A DNA stretch of 64,000 bases from positions 85,845 through 149,844 of the forward strand of contig CACAZL010000001.1 of the NCBI GenBank assembly GCA_902536925.1, read 5' to 3'. This DNA is from an uncultured Pelagibacteraceae bacterium (GTDB lineage: Bacteria > Pseudomonadota > Alphaproteobacteria > Pelagibacterales > Pelagibacteraceae). Each line of letters opens with the position of its first letter. Position 1 is the stretch's first letter. The notes under the pieces were generated by a model, which saw only the letters and a list, made by a program, of their open reading frames with translations, made no database searches and was not told where the DNA came from. A program made the position numbers and the translations under genes. Below, one piece after another: positions 1 through 9,852 of the stretch.

Positions 1-631
1 AATTTCGTTTTTTTGAAATTTCAATAATTAATTCAGTAATATTTTCGTCAAAAAACGATGCACCCTGACTGCCACCGATGATAAGAATTTTTTTTATTTC
101 CTTTTTTAAATTAATTATATTTTTTTCTAAGTTATATATTTCTTTTTTTAAAATAGGTTTGACTATAACTTTTTTAGAGTTATATTTTATTGGAAAGTTT
201 CTTAAATTTTCATCATAACAAATTATTTTTGTTGAAAATTTCAAAGCAAAGCGGTTAGATCTACCTAAAACACTATTAGGCTCAAACAAGAAAACTTTTT
301 TTTGTAATATAAATGCAGCTAAGCAAAATGGAAATGTCATGTACCCACCAGTACTAATCACAATATTTGTCTTATTATTTTTTAAAAATCTAATAGATTG
401 AAAAATGTTTAGAAAATATTTAAAAATATTTATCGGAAGTAAATAAGGTTTTAAAAATAAATTAGGTACATCTATTAATTCATATTTAAATTTTTCAGTA
501 TTTATATATTTACTTCCTCTCAAATCAGATACCATTTTTACAGAAAATTTGTTTTTCAAATGTTCAAACAAAGAGGTAGATGGTACTACGTGGCCTCCAG
601 AACCACCTGTTACTATAAGTATATTTTTCAT
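1..631 (-). CDS. murG: UDP-N-acetylglucosamine transferase MurG (3' end cut by window edge)
   Basis: MurG adds GlcNAc from UDP-GlcNAc to lipid I on the inner face of the cytoplasmic membrane, making lipid II. The visible 210 codons start at an ATG (629-631) and contain the N-terminal glycine loop GGSGGH at residues 9-14. The start of the second Rossmann domain is also present, with the motif GGSQGA near the window edge. The family is about 360 residues long, so roughly 150 C-terminal residues lie outside the window. It follows ftsW with one base between stop and start, as the last visible gene of the dcw cluster. Identification is firm. Confidence 0.93.
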   Translation of the reverse strand, partial: MKNILIVTGGSGGHVVPSTSLFEHLKNKFSVKMVSDLRGSKYINTEKFKYELIDVPNLFLKPYLLPINIFKYFLNIFQSIRFLKNNKTNIVISTGGYMTFPFCLAAFILQKKVFLFEPNSVLGRSNRFALKFSTKIICYDENLRNFPIKYNSKKVIVKPILKKEIYNLEKNIINLKKEIKKILIIGGSQGASFFDENITELIIEISKKRN

Positions 632-632
632 A

Positions 633-1742
633 CTAATTTAATTTTCTCTTCGTCAAATTTAATATTATTCCTGTCAAAATTGATGTTCCAACTATTGAAG
701 AACCGCCATAACTAATAAATGGCATAGTCATGCCTGTAGTAGGAAGCATTCTTATATTTACACCAATATGAATAAAAGTTTGCAATAGTATTATTGAAAT
801 ACTTCCAACTAATATAAGTTTAAAATTATTATTTTTTGTAAAATTTATTTTTTTTAAAACTCTATAAGATAATATTAAATAAAGTAATATTATACCTATT
901 AAGATAATTACTCCAAATTCTTCTGCAATGACAGAAATTATATAATCTGTATGTGCTTCTGGTATTCTTGAATTTAAAGTTCCTTCACCTATTCCTTTTC
1001 CAAAAAAACTTCCGCTGGATATTGCATCGCTTGCTTTATCAGCCTGGTAATTATTACCGCTAGAATTATCTAAAAATGACATTAATCTTATTCTTATGTA
1101 TTCAAACTTTGGCACCAAAAAGACTAAAAATAGAGTTAATGAACCCATAACTAATAATGAAATTGCGAAAAGTAATAAATTTATTCCTGAAACAAAAATA
1201 ATGGCAAGCCAAACAGATATTATTAATAATGTTTGTCCTAAATCTGGTTGAGATAAGAGTAAAATTATAATTGGCAATAAAATGGCTGAACTCAAGAGAT
1301 ATTTTATATAAAGGTTTTTTTTTTCCAATGAAATTATTAGTGAAATAACAATAACAAAAAAAGGTTTTAAAGTTTCGATAGGTTGAAACCTAGGTAATGA
1401 GCCAATATCTAACCATCTTTTTGATCCTTTGACCTCCACTCCTATTAAGGGAACTAAGAATAAACTTATAAATGTGATAACAAATAATACGACTGATAAT
1501 CTAATTAAAATTTTTTGATCTAGTAGAGATAAAAATAAAATTAAAAATATTCCTATTAAAACAAAAATTAAATGTTTTAAAAAAAAATAGTAAGAATTTG
1601 TATTTAATTTATCTGATGCAATTATTGAAGTTGAAACTAAAGAAAAGAATAATCCCAGTGAAAATAATAGACTTATTATCAAAAAAATTGTTTTATCGAT
1701 GTTTTTCCACCAATCATAAAATGTATCAAAATATTTATTCAT
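633..1742 (-). CDS. ftsW: Septal peptidoglycan glycosyltransferase FtsW (SEDS family)
   Basis: FtsW polymerises lipid II into septal glycan strands together with the transpeptidase FtsI. The 369-residue product is a polytopic membrane protein rich in long hydrophobic segments. It has SEDS hallmarks: KGSKRWLDIG followed by QPIETLKP in the first third, a large extracytoplasmic loop containing GKGIGEGTL and PEAHTDYI, and the C-terminal PFISYGGSS. Length is normal for FtsW and RodA. Its place between murD and murG argues for FtsW over RodA. The start overlaps the murD stop by four bases (ATGA), which suggests translational coupling. Confidence 0.93.
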   Translation of the reverse strand: MNKYFDTFYDWWKNIDKTIFLIISLLFSLGLFFSLVSTSIIASDKLNTNSYYFFLKHLIFVLIGIFLILFLSLLDQKILIRLSVVLFVITFISLFLVPLIGVEVKGSKRWLDIGSLPRFQPIETLKPFFVIVISLIISLEKKNLYIKYLLSSAILLPIIILLLSQPDLGQTLLIISVWLAIIFVSGINLLLFAISLLVMGSLTLFLVFLVPKFEYIRIRLMSFLDNSSGNNYQADKASDAISSGSFFGKGIGEGTLNSRIPEAHTDYIISVIAEEFGVIILIGIILLYLILSYRVLKKINFTKNNNFKLILVGSISIILLQTFIHIGVNIRMLPTTGMTMPFISYGGSSIVGTSILTGIILNLTKRKLN

Positions 1743-3028
1743 TCAATTGGTAAATATCTTTTAATTAAAATATTGAATTGTCTACCTCTTTCTTCAAAAT
1801 TTTTATATTGATCAAATGATGCGGCCGATGGGCTAAATAAAACTGTAACTTTTGTTCTTATTTCCTTAAGGTTTGGAATTAATTTAAGAGTATTTCTCAA
1901 ATCTTTTGATAGATTAACTTTAATTTTATTTTTAAATAGTTTGAGGAAAACTTGTCTATCTTTCCCGTAAATATATGCTTCTAAATTTTTAAAATACTTT
2001 TTATTTAAATTAAATTTATCTCCCTTTTTAAATAATCCTCCCAAGATCCATATAATTTTTTCATTAGATTCTAAAAATGGAACAGTAGAAGATAATGTTG
2101 TTGACTTAGAATCATTTATTATTTTTAAATATTTTGATTGATGGATCACTTCCTGTCTAAATTTCAAAGGTTTAAATTTATTAATTGTTTTTATTACAGT
2201 TTTTAAATTAAGTTTCATATGTTTCGATAGCTCAAATAAAAAATTTAAATTTTGAAAATTTACGGAATTTTTAAAATTATCATTACTCAATTTATTTTTT
2301 AAATATGTATACTTATTTTTACTTACATATATTATTTTGGATTTTATATTTTTAGTTCTTAATAAGTCTTTCAATAAATTAGTATTCGTTATTATTGCTA
2401 CATCATTTTCGTTTTGTCTTATTACACATTTTAATTTTGATAATACATAATTTTTCATTGTATTATGTCTTTCTAAATGATCTGGGGAAATATTAATGAT
2501 TATAGAAAATTTTGATTTGAAATATTTACTATAAGCCAGCTGATAAGAAGAGGCCTCAATAATAAAGATAGTATTTTTGGTAACTCTTTTTTCCTCTAAA
2601 ATAGGATTTCCAATATTTCCGGTTAGCCTAGCATCATAATGGTGTTTCTTTAAAATATCATAAAGCAACTTACTTGTAGTTGACTTTCCATTCGTACCAG
2701 TAATCGTAATTGTTAAAACTTTAGGGTTAAATTTATAAAAAATATCAAAATCAGTAATAATTTTTTTTTGGTTCTTTTTTAAATAATTTGATAACTGGCA
2801 TCTATTTATATTAATACCGGGACTTATAACTATATAATCAAAATTATTATTTAATAATTTTGATTTAGAAATAAAAAATTTTTTATATTTATTTTTAATT
2901 TTTTTCTTATCATCATCGAAAATAAAGCACCTATTTTTCTTTTTTAAATATTTTAATGATGAAATTCCAGATTTTCCAAAACCATAAATTAAAAAATTTT
3001 TAATTAACGTTTCATTTTTTAATTTCAT
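1739..3028 (-). CDS. murD: UDP-N-acetylmuramoylalanine--D-glutamate ligase
   Basis: MurD is the cytoplasmic ATP-dependent ligase that adds D-glutamate to UDP-MurNAc-L-Ala. The 429-residue protein has an N-terminal Rossmann-like domain (GFGKSGISS near residues 17-25) and the Mur ligase P-loop GTNGKST at residues 111-117. The central ligase segment contains NISPDHLERH, and the C-terminal domain contains SPSAASFDQYKNFEERG, typical of MurD. The sequence is very lysine- and asparagine-rich, as expected for an AT-rich genome. It lies between mraY and ftsW with one- and four-base overlaps. Confidence 0.93.
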   Translation of the reverse strand: MKLKNETLIKNFLIYGFGKSGISSLKYLKKKNRCFIFDDDKKKIKNKYKKFFISKSKLLNNNFDYIVISPGININRCQLSNYLKKNQKKIITDFDIFYKFNPKVLTITITGTNGKSTTSKLLYDILKKHHYDARLTGNIGNPILEEKRVTKNTIFIIEASSYQLAYSKYFKSKFSIIINISPDHLERHNTMKNYVLSKLKCVIRQNENDVAIITNTNLLKDLLRTKNIKSKIIYVSKNKYTYLKNKLSNDNFKNSVNFQNLNFLFELSKHMKLNLKTVIKTINKFKPLKFRQEVIHQSKYLKIINDSKSTTLSSTVPFLESNEKIIWILGGLFKKGDKFNLNKKYFKNLEAYIYGKDRQVFLKLFKNKIKVNLSKDLRNTLKLIPNLKEIRTKVTVLFSPSAASFDQYKNFEERGRQFNILIKRYLPIE

Positions 3029-4113
3029 TATCTAAGTTTCAAAGTTGCCAATCCAATCATCGCTAGAATAATAGAAATTATCCAAAATCTAATTACAACC
3101 GTTGACTCTGGCCATCCTTTTTTTTCAAAATGATGGTGTATTGGAGCCATTTTAAATATTCTTTTACCTGTTAATTTATAGGAAATAACTTGAACTATTA
3201 CAGAAACAGCTTCTAAAACGAACAATCCGCCTGTTATTGCTAACACAATTTCGTGCTTAGTTATTATACCAACTGCTCCCAGTGAACCACCTAATGATAA
3301 AGAACCAGTATCTCCCATAAAAATTTTTGCCGGTGGTGCATTAAACCATAAAAAACCTAAACAAGCCCCGATTATTGATCCACAAAAAATAGAAGCTTCT
3401 CCTACACCCTCTATATATGCAATCTGGAGATAATCAGAAAAAATTATGTTACCAGAGACGTAACTAATAAATGCAAAACAAGCGGCAACTAACATAACAG
3501 GAACTGTTGCTAATCCGTCTAAACCATCTGTTAAATTAACTGCATTTGAAGCTCCAACTAATATGAACATATAAAAAGGTATAAAAAACCAGCCAAGATT
3601 GATTACTAAGTTTTTGAAAAAAGGAAAATATAGATTGTTTATTTGATCAGAATTACTTGTGATATAAAGTATAAATATACCAATCAAAGCTAAAATAATT
3701 TGTAGAGAGAACTTTAATTTAGAAGAAATTCCATTCGAACTTTTTAACTTTATTTTTTTATAATCATCATAAGCTCCCAGTAATCCAAAAGATGCTGCAA
3801 TAAATATTAAAAACCAATTGTAAGGATTTGATAAGTCAGACCATAGCAATACTCCTGAAAAAACACCTAGTAATATTATTACCCCTCCCATTGTAGGTGT
3901 TCCAATTTTTCTAATTATATGATCGCTAGGTCCATCTTCTCTGATTGGATTATGAATCTGTTTTGAAGAAAAAAAATTAATTAATGGGTTTCCAACTAAA
4001 AAAACAATAACCATAGCTGTAAACATAGAAAGACCAGTTCTTACTGTTAAATATTTAAAAACATTCAAAAAACTAAATTGATCTACTAGAATTGAAAAAA
4101 GTTCAAATAACAT
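3028..4113 (-). CDS. mraY: Phospho-N-acetylmuramoyl-pentapeptide transferase MraY
   Basis: MraY moves phospho-MurNAc-pentapeptide from UDP onto undecaprenyl phosphate, forming lipid I in the cytoplasmic membrane. The 361-residue protein is polytopic and carries the family motifs: TPTMGG near residue 73, the DDYKK motif, NLTDGLDGLA, GDTGSLSLGG, and the C-terminal histidine motif PIHHHFEKKGWPE. Length matches the family. Its start shares one base with the stop of the upstream murE-murF gene (TAATG arrangement), so the two are probably translationally coupled. Confidence 0.95.
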   Translation of the reverse strand: MLFELFSILVDQFSFLNVFKYLTVRTGLSMFTAMVIVFLVGNPLINFFSSKQIHNPIREDGPSDHIIRKIGTPTMGGVIILLGVFSGVLLWSDLSNPYNWFLIFIAASFGLLGAYDDYKKIKLKSSNGISSKLKFSLQIILALIGIFILYITSNSDQINNLYFPFFKNLVINLGWFFIPFYMFILVGASNAVNLTDGLDGLATVPVMLVAACFAFISYVSGNIIFSDYLQIAYIEGVGEASIFCGSIIGACLGFLWFNAPPAKIFMGDTGSLSLGGSLGAVGIITKHEIVLAITGGLFVLEAVSVIVQVISYKLTGKRIFKMAPIHHHFEKKGWPESTVVIRFWIISIILAMIGLATLKLR

Positions 4114-6941
4114 TAAGATTTTGATCCAATTTGTTTGGTTATTTGATTTAGTCCTGTAGAATTTGAGCCCTTTATCATTAAAAAATCACCATTATTTAAA
4201 TCATTTTTTATTATATTAAGAATTTCACTAGTTGATTTAAGTATTCTTCCTCTTTTTTGTGTTCTAATTTTGTTAAATGTTTCTGTGATATAATTCCCAT
4301 AAACAAACAACTTTTTGAACTTTGCCTTATTGATATCTTTTGCAGCTTCAATATGAAGTTTTTTTGAAAATTTTCCTAATTCTAACATGTCACCGAGTAG
4401 CATAAATTTTTTATTTGGATTTACTTTTAAATTATCAAATTTCTTAATTGAGAAATTAAGAGATAATGGATTTGAGTTATAACTTTCATCTATTATATTA
4501 ACTTTTTTAGAGCCGATAGTGAATTTTTTTATATTTCCTCTACCGCTTGGTATTTTATAATTAGAAAAAAAGTTACTTTTTAATTTGTCAATGATATTTA
4601 AACTTTTACATACTGCTATGGAAGCTAATATATTATTCAAATAAGGTAATAGGTTATTATTAATTTTAAAATTAAAAGTTTTAGAAGCTACGTCAATATA
4701 AATTATATAAGATTTCGTAGATTTTTTTAATTTAGATAATCTAATATTAGAATTTTTATGTCTACCAAAAGAAATGATATTTAAATTATTTTTATGTGCT
4801 AAATTTGAAAAAAAATTAAAATATTTATCATCTTTATTCAATACAATTGTACCATTTTTTCTTATGTTGAAAATAATCTCTGATTTGGCTTTAGCTATAT
4901 CTAATAAAGATTTAAAATTTTTGGCGTGCGCATAACTAATATTTGTAATAACTCCAACGTCTGGTTTAATTAATTTTGATAAATAGTCTATTTCTCCCTT
5001 TTTATCCATTCCAATTTCAAATATTCCATAAGTCGTATCCTTATTTAAATTTATTAATGAAATCGGTAAACCAAATTTATTATTGAATGAATTTTTTGAA
5101 AATATTGTGGAATAATTTTTTTGAAGACATTGTCCTAACAATTCTTTCAGCGAAGTTTTGCCTGAAGATCCTGTAATTGCAACTTGAGATGCATTAGAGG
5201 AAATTCTTATCTTTTGTGAAAATTTAATTAATAATCTTAAAGTACTTTTAACATTAATCTTTTTTTTACTATCATTTATGTTATTTTGAAGTATTGCTAA
5301 TTTTGCTCCATTTTTTAGAGCTTCGTCTGCAAAATCATTTCCATTAAAAGATTTACCCTTAATTCCAAGGAAAATTTTACCTTTATTTTGTTCTTTCGAA
5401 TTAGTGCCAATTTTTAAATTTTTTATTCTATCTAATTTTTTGTTATTTATAATTTCTTTAAGTATATTTAATTTCCAATCATTTGATAAAATTTTATTTT
5501 TTAAAATTATTGATTTTTTTATATTATCTTTGTCAGAAAATTTATTTTTCTTAATATATTCTTGAGTGTTTTCATGTCCCTTTCCTGCAATAATTAAGAC
5601 CTCATCAGACTTACTATTTAAAATTGCTTTTTTTATAGCTAATTTTCTTGATGGTATTTCAATCATCTTAGATGGTAAAATTGATTTCTTAATACTTGCT
5701 CTGATATTTTCTGGACTTTCACTTCTAGGATTATCGTCTGTAAGATAAATATAATTACATAGTTTGTTAGCAATTTTGCCCATTATTGGTCTTTTTTCTT
5801 TATCTCTTTCACCGCCACATCCAAATACAATATTAATTTTTCTTAACCCAAATTGTTCTTTAATATTTTCTATACTTGTTTTAAGAGCCTCTGGAGTATG
5901 AGCATAGTCTAAAATAAAAATTGAATTATCTTTGGTTGTTCCGATTATCTCGAGCCTTCCTTTTGCGGGTTTAATATACTTAAGTTTTTTAACAATATCA
6001 TCAATTTTTAGATTACTTTTAATTGCTGCTGCAATAGCCATCATCAAATTCTTAATTTGTATTTTTCCAATCAGGCTTGTTTTAAATTGGTATTCCTTAT
6101 TTTGAAAAGTAAACTTTATATGTTGGTAGTTATTTAAAATTTTAATTGAATTAATTTTTAAATGACTATCTAATGTACCAATGTTTAATATATTTAATTT
6201 TTTTCTTTTAGCTATTTTTTTAAAGATTTGTGAATATTTTAAATCATTATCAAATATCAAATTTCCATTTTTATTTGTCAACTCATTAAATAAAATTAAT
6301 TTTGAATTAAAATAATTTTTATAATTTTTGTGATAATCTAAATGATCTCTGCTTAAATTAGTGAATATAGATGTACTAAATTTAATACCATGTAATCTTT
6401 TTTGATGAAGGCCATGACTTGATGCTTCTAAAATTACATTTTCAATTTTTTTTTTCTTTAAATTTGCAAGCATTTTATTAATTGTAATAGCATCAACAGT
6501 TGTATTATTAAGTTTTAAGCTAACACCATTGGATTTGACGCCTAAAGTTCCAATTGAGGCTACTCTTTTTTTATTAAGTTTTAATATCTGGTAATAAAAA
6601 TTGACTATAGATGATTTACCGTTTGTACCAGTTACAGCAATTATATTATTTGGTTTTTTATTATAATATTTATTTGCAAAACTTGATAAGGCTAATCTAG
6701 GATCGCTTACTTTTATATATAATACACCTTTATTGACTCCAGTTTTAAATTTATTTGATACTATTATTCGAGCTCCTCTTTTAATGGCATCATCTATGAA
6801 ATTATTTCCATTAAATTTAGTACCCTGTATTGCAAAAAATATATAATTTTTTTTTATTTTTTTTGAATTAAATTCAAATCCATTAAAACTTTTATTATTA
6901 AAATCTTTTTTAAGATTTTTAAAAAAGCTTTTTAATATCAT
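4113..6941 (-). CDS. murEF: Bifunctional MurE-MurF fusion (UDP-MurNAc-tripeptide and pentapeptide synthetase)
   Basis: One 942-residue reading frame carries two complete Mur ligases. The N-terminal half (about 1-485) is MurE, with the P-loop TGTNGKSS at 104-111 and a DNPR motif near residue 401, the signature of meso-diaminopimelate-adding MurE. The C-terminal half (from about 490) is MurF, with its own N-terminal domain (IFLGIKGKSFNGNDFADEA) and P-loop TGSSGKTS near residue 590. Together they would add meso-DAP and then D-Ala-D-Ala to the UDP-MurNAc peptide. Separate enzymes are typically about 480 and 450 residues, so neither half looks truncated, and no stop interrupts the frame. The gene sits exactly where separate murE and murF normally lie. 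Confidence 0.93.
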   Translation of the reverse strand: MILKSFFKNLKKDFNNKSFNGFEFNSKKIKKNYIFFAIQGTKFNGNNFIDDAIKRGARIIVSNKFKTGVNKGVLYIKVSDPRLALSSFANKYYNKKPNNIIAVTGTNGKSSIVNFYYQILKLNKKRVASIGTLGVKSNGVSLKLNNTTVDAITINKMLANLKKKKIENVILEASSHGLHQKRLHGIKFSTSIFTNLSRDHLDYHKNYKNYFNSKLILFNELTNKNGNLIFDNDLKYSQIFKKIAKRKKLNILNIGTLDSHLKINSIKILNNYQHIKFTFQNKEYQFKTSLIGKIQIKNLMMAIAAAIKSNLKIDDIVKKLKYIKPAKGRLEIIGTTKDNSIFILDYAHTPEALKTSIENIKEQFGLRKINIVFGCGGERDKEKRPIMGKIANKLCNYIYLTDDNPRSESPENIRASIKKSILPSKMIEIPSRKLAIKKAILNSKSDEVLIIAGKGHENTQEYIKKNKFSDKDNIKKSIILKNKILSNDWKLNILKEIINNKKLDRIKNLKIGTNSKEQNKGKIFLGIKGKSFNGNDFADEALKNGAKLAILQNNINDSKKKINVKSTLRLLIKFSQKIRISSNASQVAITGSSGKTSLKELLGQCLQKNYSTIFSKNSFNNKFGLPISLINLNKDTTYGIFEIGMDKKGEIDYLSKLIKPDVGVITNISYAHAKNFKSLLDIAKAKSEIIFNIRKNGTIVLNKDDKYFNFFSNLAHKNNLNIISFGRHKNSNIRLSKLKKSTKSYIIYIDVASKTFNFKINNNLLPYLNNILASIAVCKSLNIIDKLKSNFFSNYKIPSGRGNIKKFTIGSKKVNIIDESYNSNPLSLNFSIKKFDNLKVNPNKKFMLLGDMLELGKFSKKLHIEAAKDINKAKFKKLFVYGNYITETFNKIRTQKRGRILKSTSEILNIIKNDLNNGDFLMIKGSNSTGLNQITKQIGSKS

Positions 6942-6952
6942 TATGAAATTTC

Positions 6953-8584
6953 TTAATATTTTATGGCTAAAATAGGCCCAATTTTTTCAATTATATTTTT
7001 GGCAACTTCAACAGAAGTCCAGCCAGCAGTATTAAAAGGTGTACCTGTTATCTTCCTTTTTTTACCATCATTATATTCATAAATATAAGTTTCACTCAAT
7101 TTTGGTTCATCTAACAAAACAATTAAAACATATTTTGGAGAAGATATTGGAAAAATTGAAGCAAAAGTATTTATTTTTTTCTTAGAATATTTACCCTTAA
7201 TAGATTTTTGAGCTGTTCCTGTTTTTCCAGCAATTTCATAACCAGCAATATTTGCTAAATTAGCTGTGCCCTGTTCGGATGTTACAATTTTTCTCAATAT
7301 TTCATTAATTTTATTGGAATTTTCTTGTGTTATTATTTGCTCACCTCTTTTTAAATTTTTCTCTTTTTTAATTAAAGTTGGTTTTATTTTATATCCACCA
7401 TTTGCAATTATTGCATAGGCTTTTGCAAGTTGAAGTGGTGTGGTTGTAATACCATGACCATATGCTGATGTAGCTAATTTACATTTTCCCCATTTGAAGG
7501 GAATTGGATTTCCAACTTCCTCTATATCAAATTGTATTTTATTTAATAAATCTAAATTTTCTAGAAAATCTTTAAAATTTTCTAAACCGACTTTCTGAGC
7601 AATTTTGATTGAACCAATATTTCCAGATCTAATTAATATTTCTTCAGCAGTAAGACTTGATGGAATGTCCATATCATATTCAGAGATTGACCTTCCGGCA
7701 CATTTTATTTTTTTTGGTAAATTTTTAAAAAGAGTATCTTCTTGGATAACATTTTGTTGAAGCCCAGCAGCCAATGTAAATGTTTTAAAAACTGATCCAA
7801 GTTCATAAACACCTTTTGTGGATCTGTTTATAAATTTTCTATCAGAAATGTCTTCTCTTTTATTTAAATCAAAATCTGGTAAAGAAACCATTGAATGAAT
7901 CTCACCACTGTTAACATTCATTAAAATAGCTGTACTTCCATAACTATTAAAAATTTCTTGAAATTTTATTAGTTCCTCTCTTATCAAATATTGTATTTCA
8001 GTATCTAAAGAAAGCTTTAATGGCTTGTTTGAAGTTGTTAATTCATAGTCAAAAGATTTTTCTATACCAGACACACCATTGTTATCTGTATCAATCTGTC
8101 CCAATATATGACTGAATAGATTACCGTTAGGATAAACACGAGCAATGTTTTCTTCCTCTTTAAACGATTTTTCTCCTAGTAATTTTATTTTTTCAAGTTT
8201 TGCTGGAGATATTTTCTTTTTGACATAAAAAAATTTTTTTCCATTGATTTCCTTTTCAAAATTCTTGTCAGGAAATATTAATTTTAAAGAAATTAATAAT
8301 TTTTCTTTGTTAATTAGCTGATTTGGATTTATGCCCAAATTAGTCACACGCACGGTTTTAGCAATAATATTTCCATTTCTATCCATGATAGATGCTCTAT
8401 ATTTCTCTTTTTCTTTTACAGTTTGAGTTTGATTTGTTTTCTTAAATCCTAAATAGATAGTTTTAGATGTAAAAATAATTGTAATTATAAAAAAAATGAA
8501 AAAAATGAATGATATACGTTCAAAAGATATTTTTAAATTTGATCTATTTGCTTCAAATTTAAAATTTTCGTCAATATTATTCAT
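6953..8584 (-). CDS. ftsI: Septal transpeptidase FtsI (PBP3)
   Basis: FtsI cross-links septal peptidoglycan with its active site in the periplasm. The 543-residue protein has one N-terminal membrane segment (about residues 23-48) and then a penicillin-binding-protein dimerisation domain starting at YRASIMDRNG. The transpeptidase domain has the catalytic SVFK around residue 265, an SGN motif (SxN) further on, and KTGTAQ near residue 454. All three active-site motifs are intact. It overlaps ftsL by eight bases and lies just upstream of the murE-murF fusion, the usual dcw order. Confidence 0.94.
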   Translation of the reverse strand: MNNIDENFKFEANRSNLKISFERISFIFFIFFIITIIFTSKTIYLGFKKTNQTQTVKEKEKYRASIMDRNGNIIAKTVRVTNLGINPNQLINKEKLLISLKLIFPDKNFEKEINGKKFFYVKKKISPAKLEKIKLLGEKSFKEEENIARVYPNGNLFSHILGQIDTDNNGVSGIEKSFDYELTTSNKPLKLSLDTEIQYLIREELIKFQEIFNSYGSTAILMNVNSGEIHSMVSLPDFDLNKREDISDRKFINRSTKGVYELGSVFKTFTLAAGLQQNVIQEDTLFKNLPKKIKCAGRSISEYDMDIPSSLTAEEILIRSGNIGSIKIAQKVGLENFKDFLENLDLLNKIQFDIEEVGNPIPFKWGKCKLATSAYGHGITTTPLQLAKAYAIIANGGYKIKPTLIKKEKNLKRGEQIITQENSNKINEILRKIVTSEQGTANLANIAGYEIAGKTGTAQKSIKGKYSKKKINTFASIFPISSPKYVLIVLLDEPKLSETYIYEYNDGKKRKITGTPFNTAGWTSVEVAKNIIEKIGPILAIKY

Positions 8585-8849
8585 TATTAAATTTAAGAAT
8601 TTTTAAATCTGTAATTTTTTTTTTTTTTAATTCTTTATCAAAATATATTCTGGAATATTCCATTAACTTATTTGGTGATGTAAGATAGTTGAAATCAAAT
8701 AAAACTAACTCATAAATATCATTGAGAGCTCTGATGTCTTCTTGAATTTCAAAAATTTGTTTATCAAGCTTTTTTGTCGAATTTTTTGTATAAGCAGTTG
8801 AGATTATAAGAATAATAATTGGTATAAATAAAAGAATTTTTTTATGCAT
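8577..8849 (-). CDS. ftsL: Cell division protein FtsL-like
   Basis: This small bitopic protein of 90 residues has one N-terminal membrane segment (about residues 4-20) and a predicted coiled-coil periplasmic part. FtsL, with FtsB and FtsQ, helps activate FtsW-FtsI at the septum. Sequence conservation in FtsL is weak, but the segment LTSPNKLMEYS matches the usual end of the coiled coil in alphaproteobacterial FtsL. The position between rsmH and ftsI, overlapping both by eight bases, is diagnostic. The call rests on size, topology and context together. Confidence 0.85.
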   Translation of the reverse strand: MHKKILLFIPIIILIISTAYTKNSTKKLDKQIFEIQEDIRALNDIYELVLFDFNYLTSPNKLMEYSRIYFDKELKKKKITDLKILKFNNE

Positions 8850-9834
8850 TAAAGTTCAAATTTTCTATATCTATTAAATAATTAAAATTACTAATAAATT
8901 TTTTAAAGTTACATCCATTTTCTAATTTGTATGCAAATCTAAGTTTTGCTGATCTTGAGGGAGGATTAATATTAATCTCAATTGATGATGGAGTTATTGG
9001 TTTTTTTTTGGTTAAATTAAAATACTTTTTAGTTGAATTACTTTTCGGTAAATACCTAGAAGAATTTTTTACTTCTGAGTATTCTTTAAAAAAAAACTTT
9101 ACTATTTTATCCTCGATAGAATGAAAAGTAATAACTGCTATTACTCCGCCAACTGGCAAAATATCATAAGCTTTTATTAAACCATATATCAGCTCGGTTA
9201 TCTCTTTATTTACAAAAATTCTAAGAGCTTGAAAAACTTTAGTGGATTTATTTTTTCCACTTTTCTTTTTTTTTACACCTTCAATGATTTCTACTAAATT
9301 TTCAGTTTTAATTTTTTTATTTTTTCTTAATTGTACTATTTTTTTTGATATTGGTTTTGCATATTTTTCATCTCCAAAATACTTGAAGATTTTAAAAAGA
9401 TTTTGTTGGCTCATTTTTGATATTACATCATCACAAGAAAAATCATTTAATCCCATCCTCATATCTAGTTTGCCTTTGCTATTAAAAGATATGCCTCTAT
9501 TTAGATCAGAAATCTGATTTAATGAATATCCCAGATCAAAAATAATTGCTTTAATATTATCTTCCTTTATTTGACCAATATCCGAAAATTTTTTGTTATA
9601 AAATTTAAATCTTTTTTTATACTTTGTGTGGAATTGATTAGCTATACTATTGACAGAATTATCTCTATCTAGTGCTATTATATTATTTAAGTTATTCTCT
9701 AATATCTTTTTTGAACAACCGCCCGCACCAAATGTGCAATCGATAAATGTGCCACCATAAAGAGGGGAAATAATACTAACTAATTCGTTTAGTAATACTG
9801 GAAAATGTTTTTCCAGATTTATGGTGGCATTCAT
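8842..9834 (-). CDS. rsmH: 16S rRNA (cytosine(1402)-N(4))-methyltransferase RsmH
   Basis: RsmH (MraW) is a SAM-dependent enzyme that N4-methylates C1402 in the decoding centre of 16S rRNA. The 330-residue protein opens with HFPVLLNELVS and the SAM-binding segment GTFIDCTFGAGGCS. It also has the family motifs FDLGYSLNQ, RGISFNSKGKLDMRM and the late VITFHSIEDKIVK. C-terminal arginine- and lysine-rich segments fit RNA binding. It follows ftsZ by 18 bases, whereas in most dcw clusters it directly follows mraZ. Confidence 0.94.
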   Translation of the reverse strand: MNATINLEKHFPVLLNELVSIISPLYGGTFIDCTFGAGGCSKKILENNLNNIIALDRDNSVNSIANQFHTKYKKRFKFYNKKFSDIGQIKEDNIKAIIFDLGYSLNQISDLNRGISFNSKGKLDMRMGLNDFSCDDVISKMSQQNLFKIFKYFGDEKYAKPISKKIVQLRKNKKIKTENLVEIIEGVKKKKSGKNKSTKVFQALRIFVNKEITELIYGLIKAYDILPVGGVIAVITFHSIEDKIVKFFFKEYSEVKNSSRYLPKSNSTKKYFNLTKKKPITPSSIEININPPSRSAKLRFAYKLENGCNFKKFISNFNYLIDIENLNFNA

Positions 9835-9852
9835 TTATTTTTTTGAAGACCA

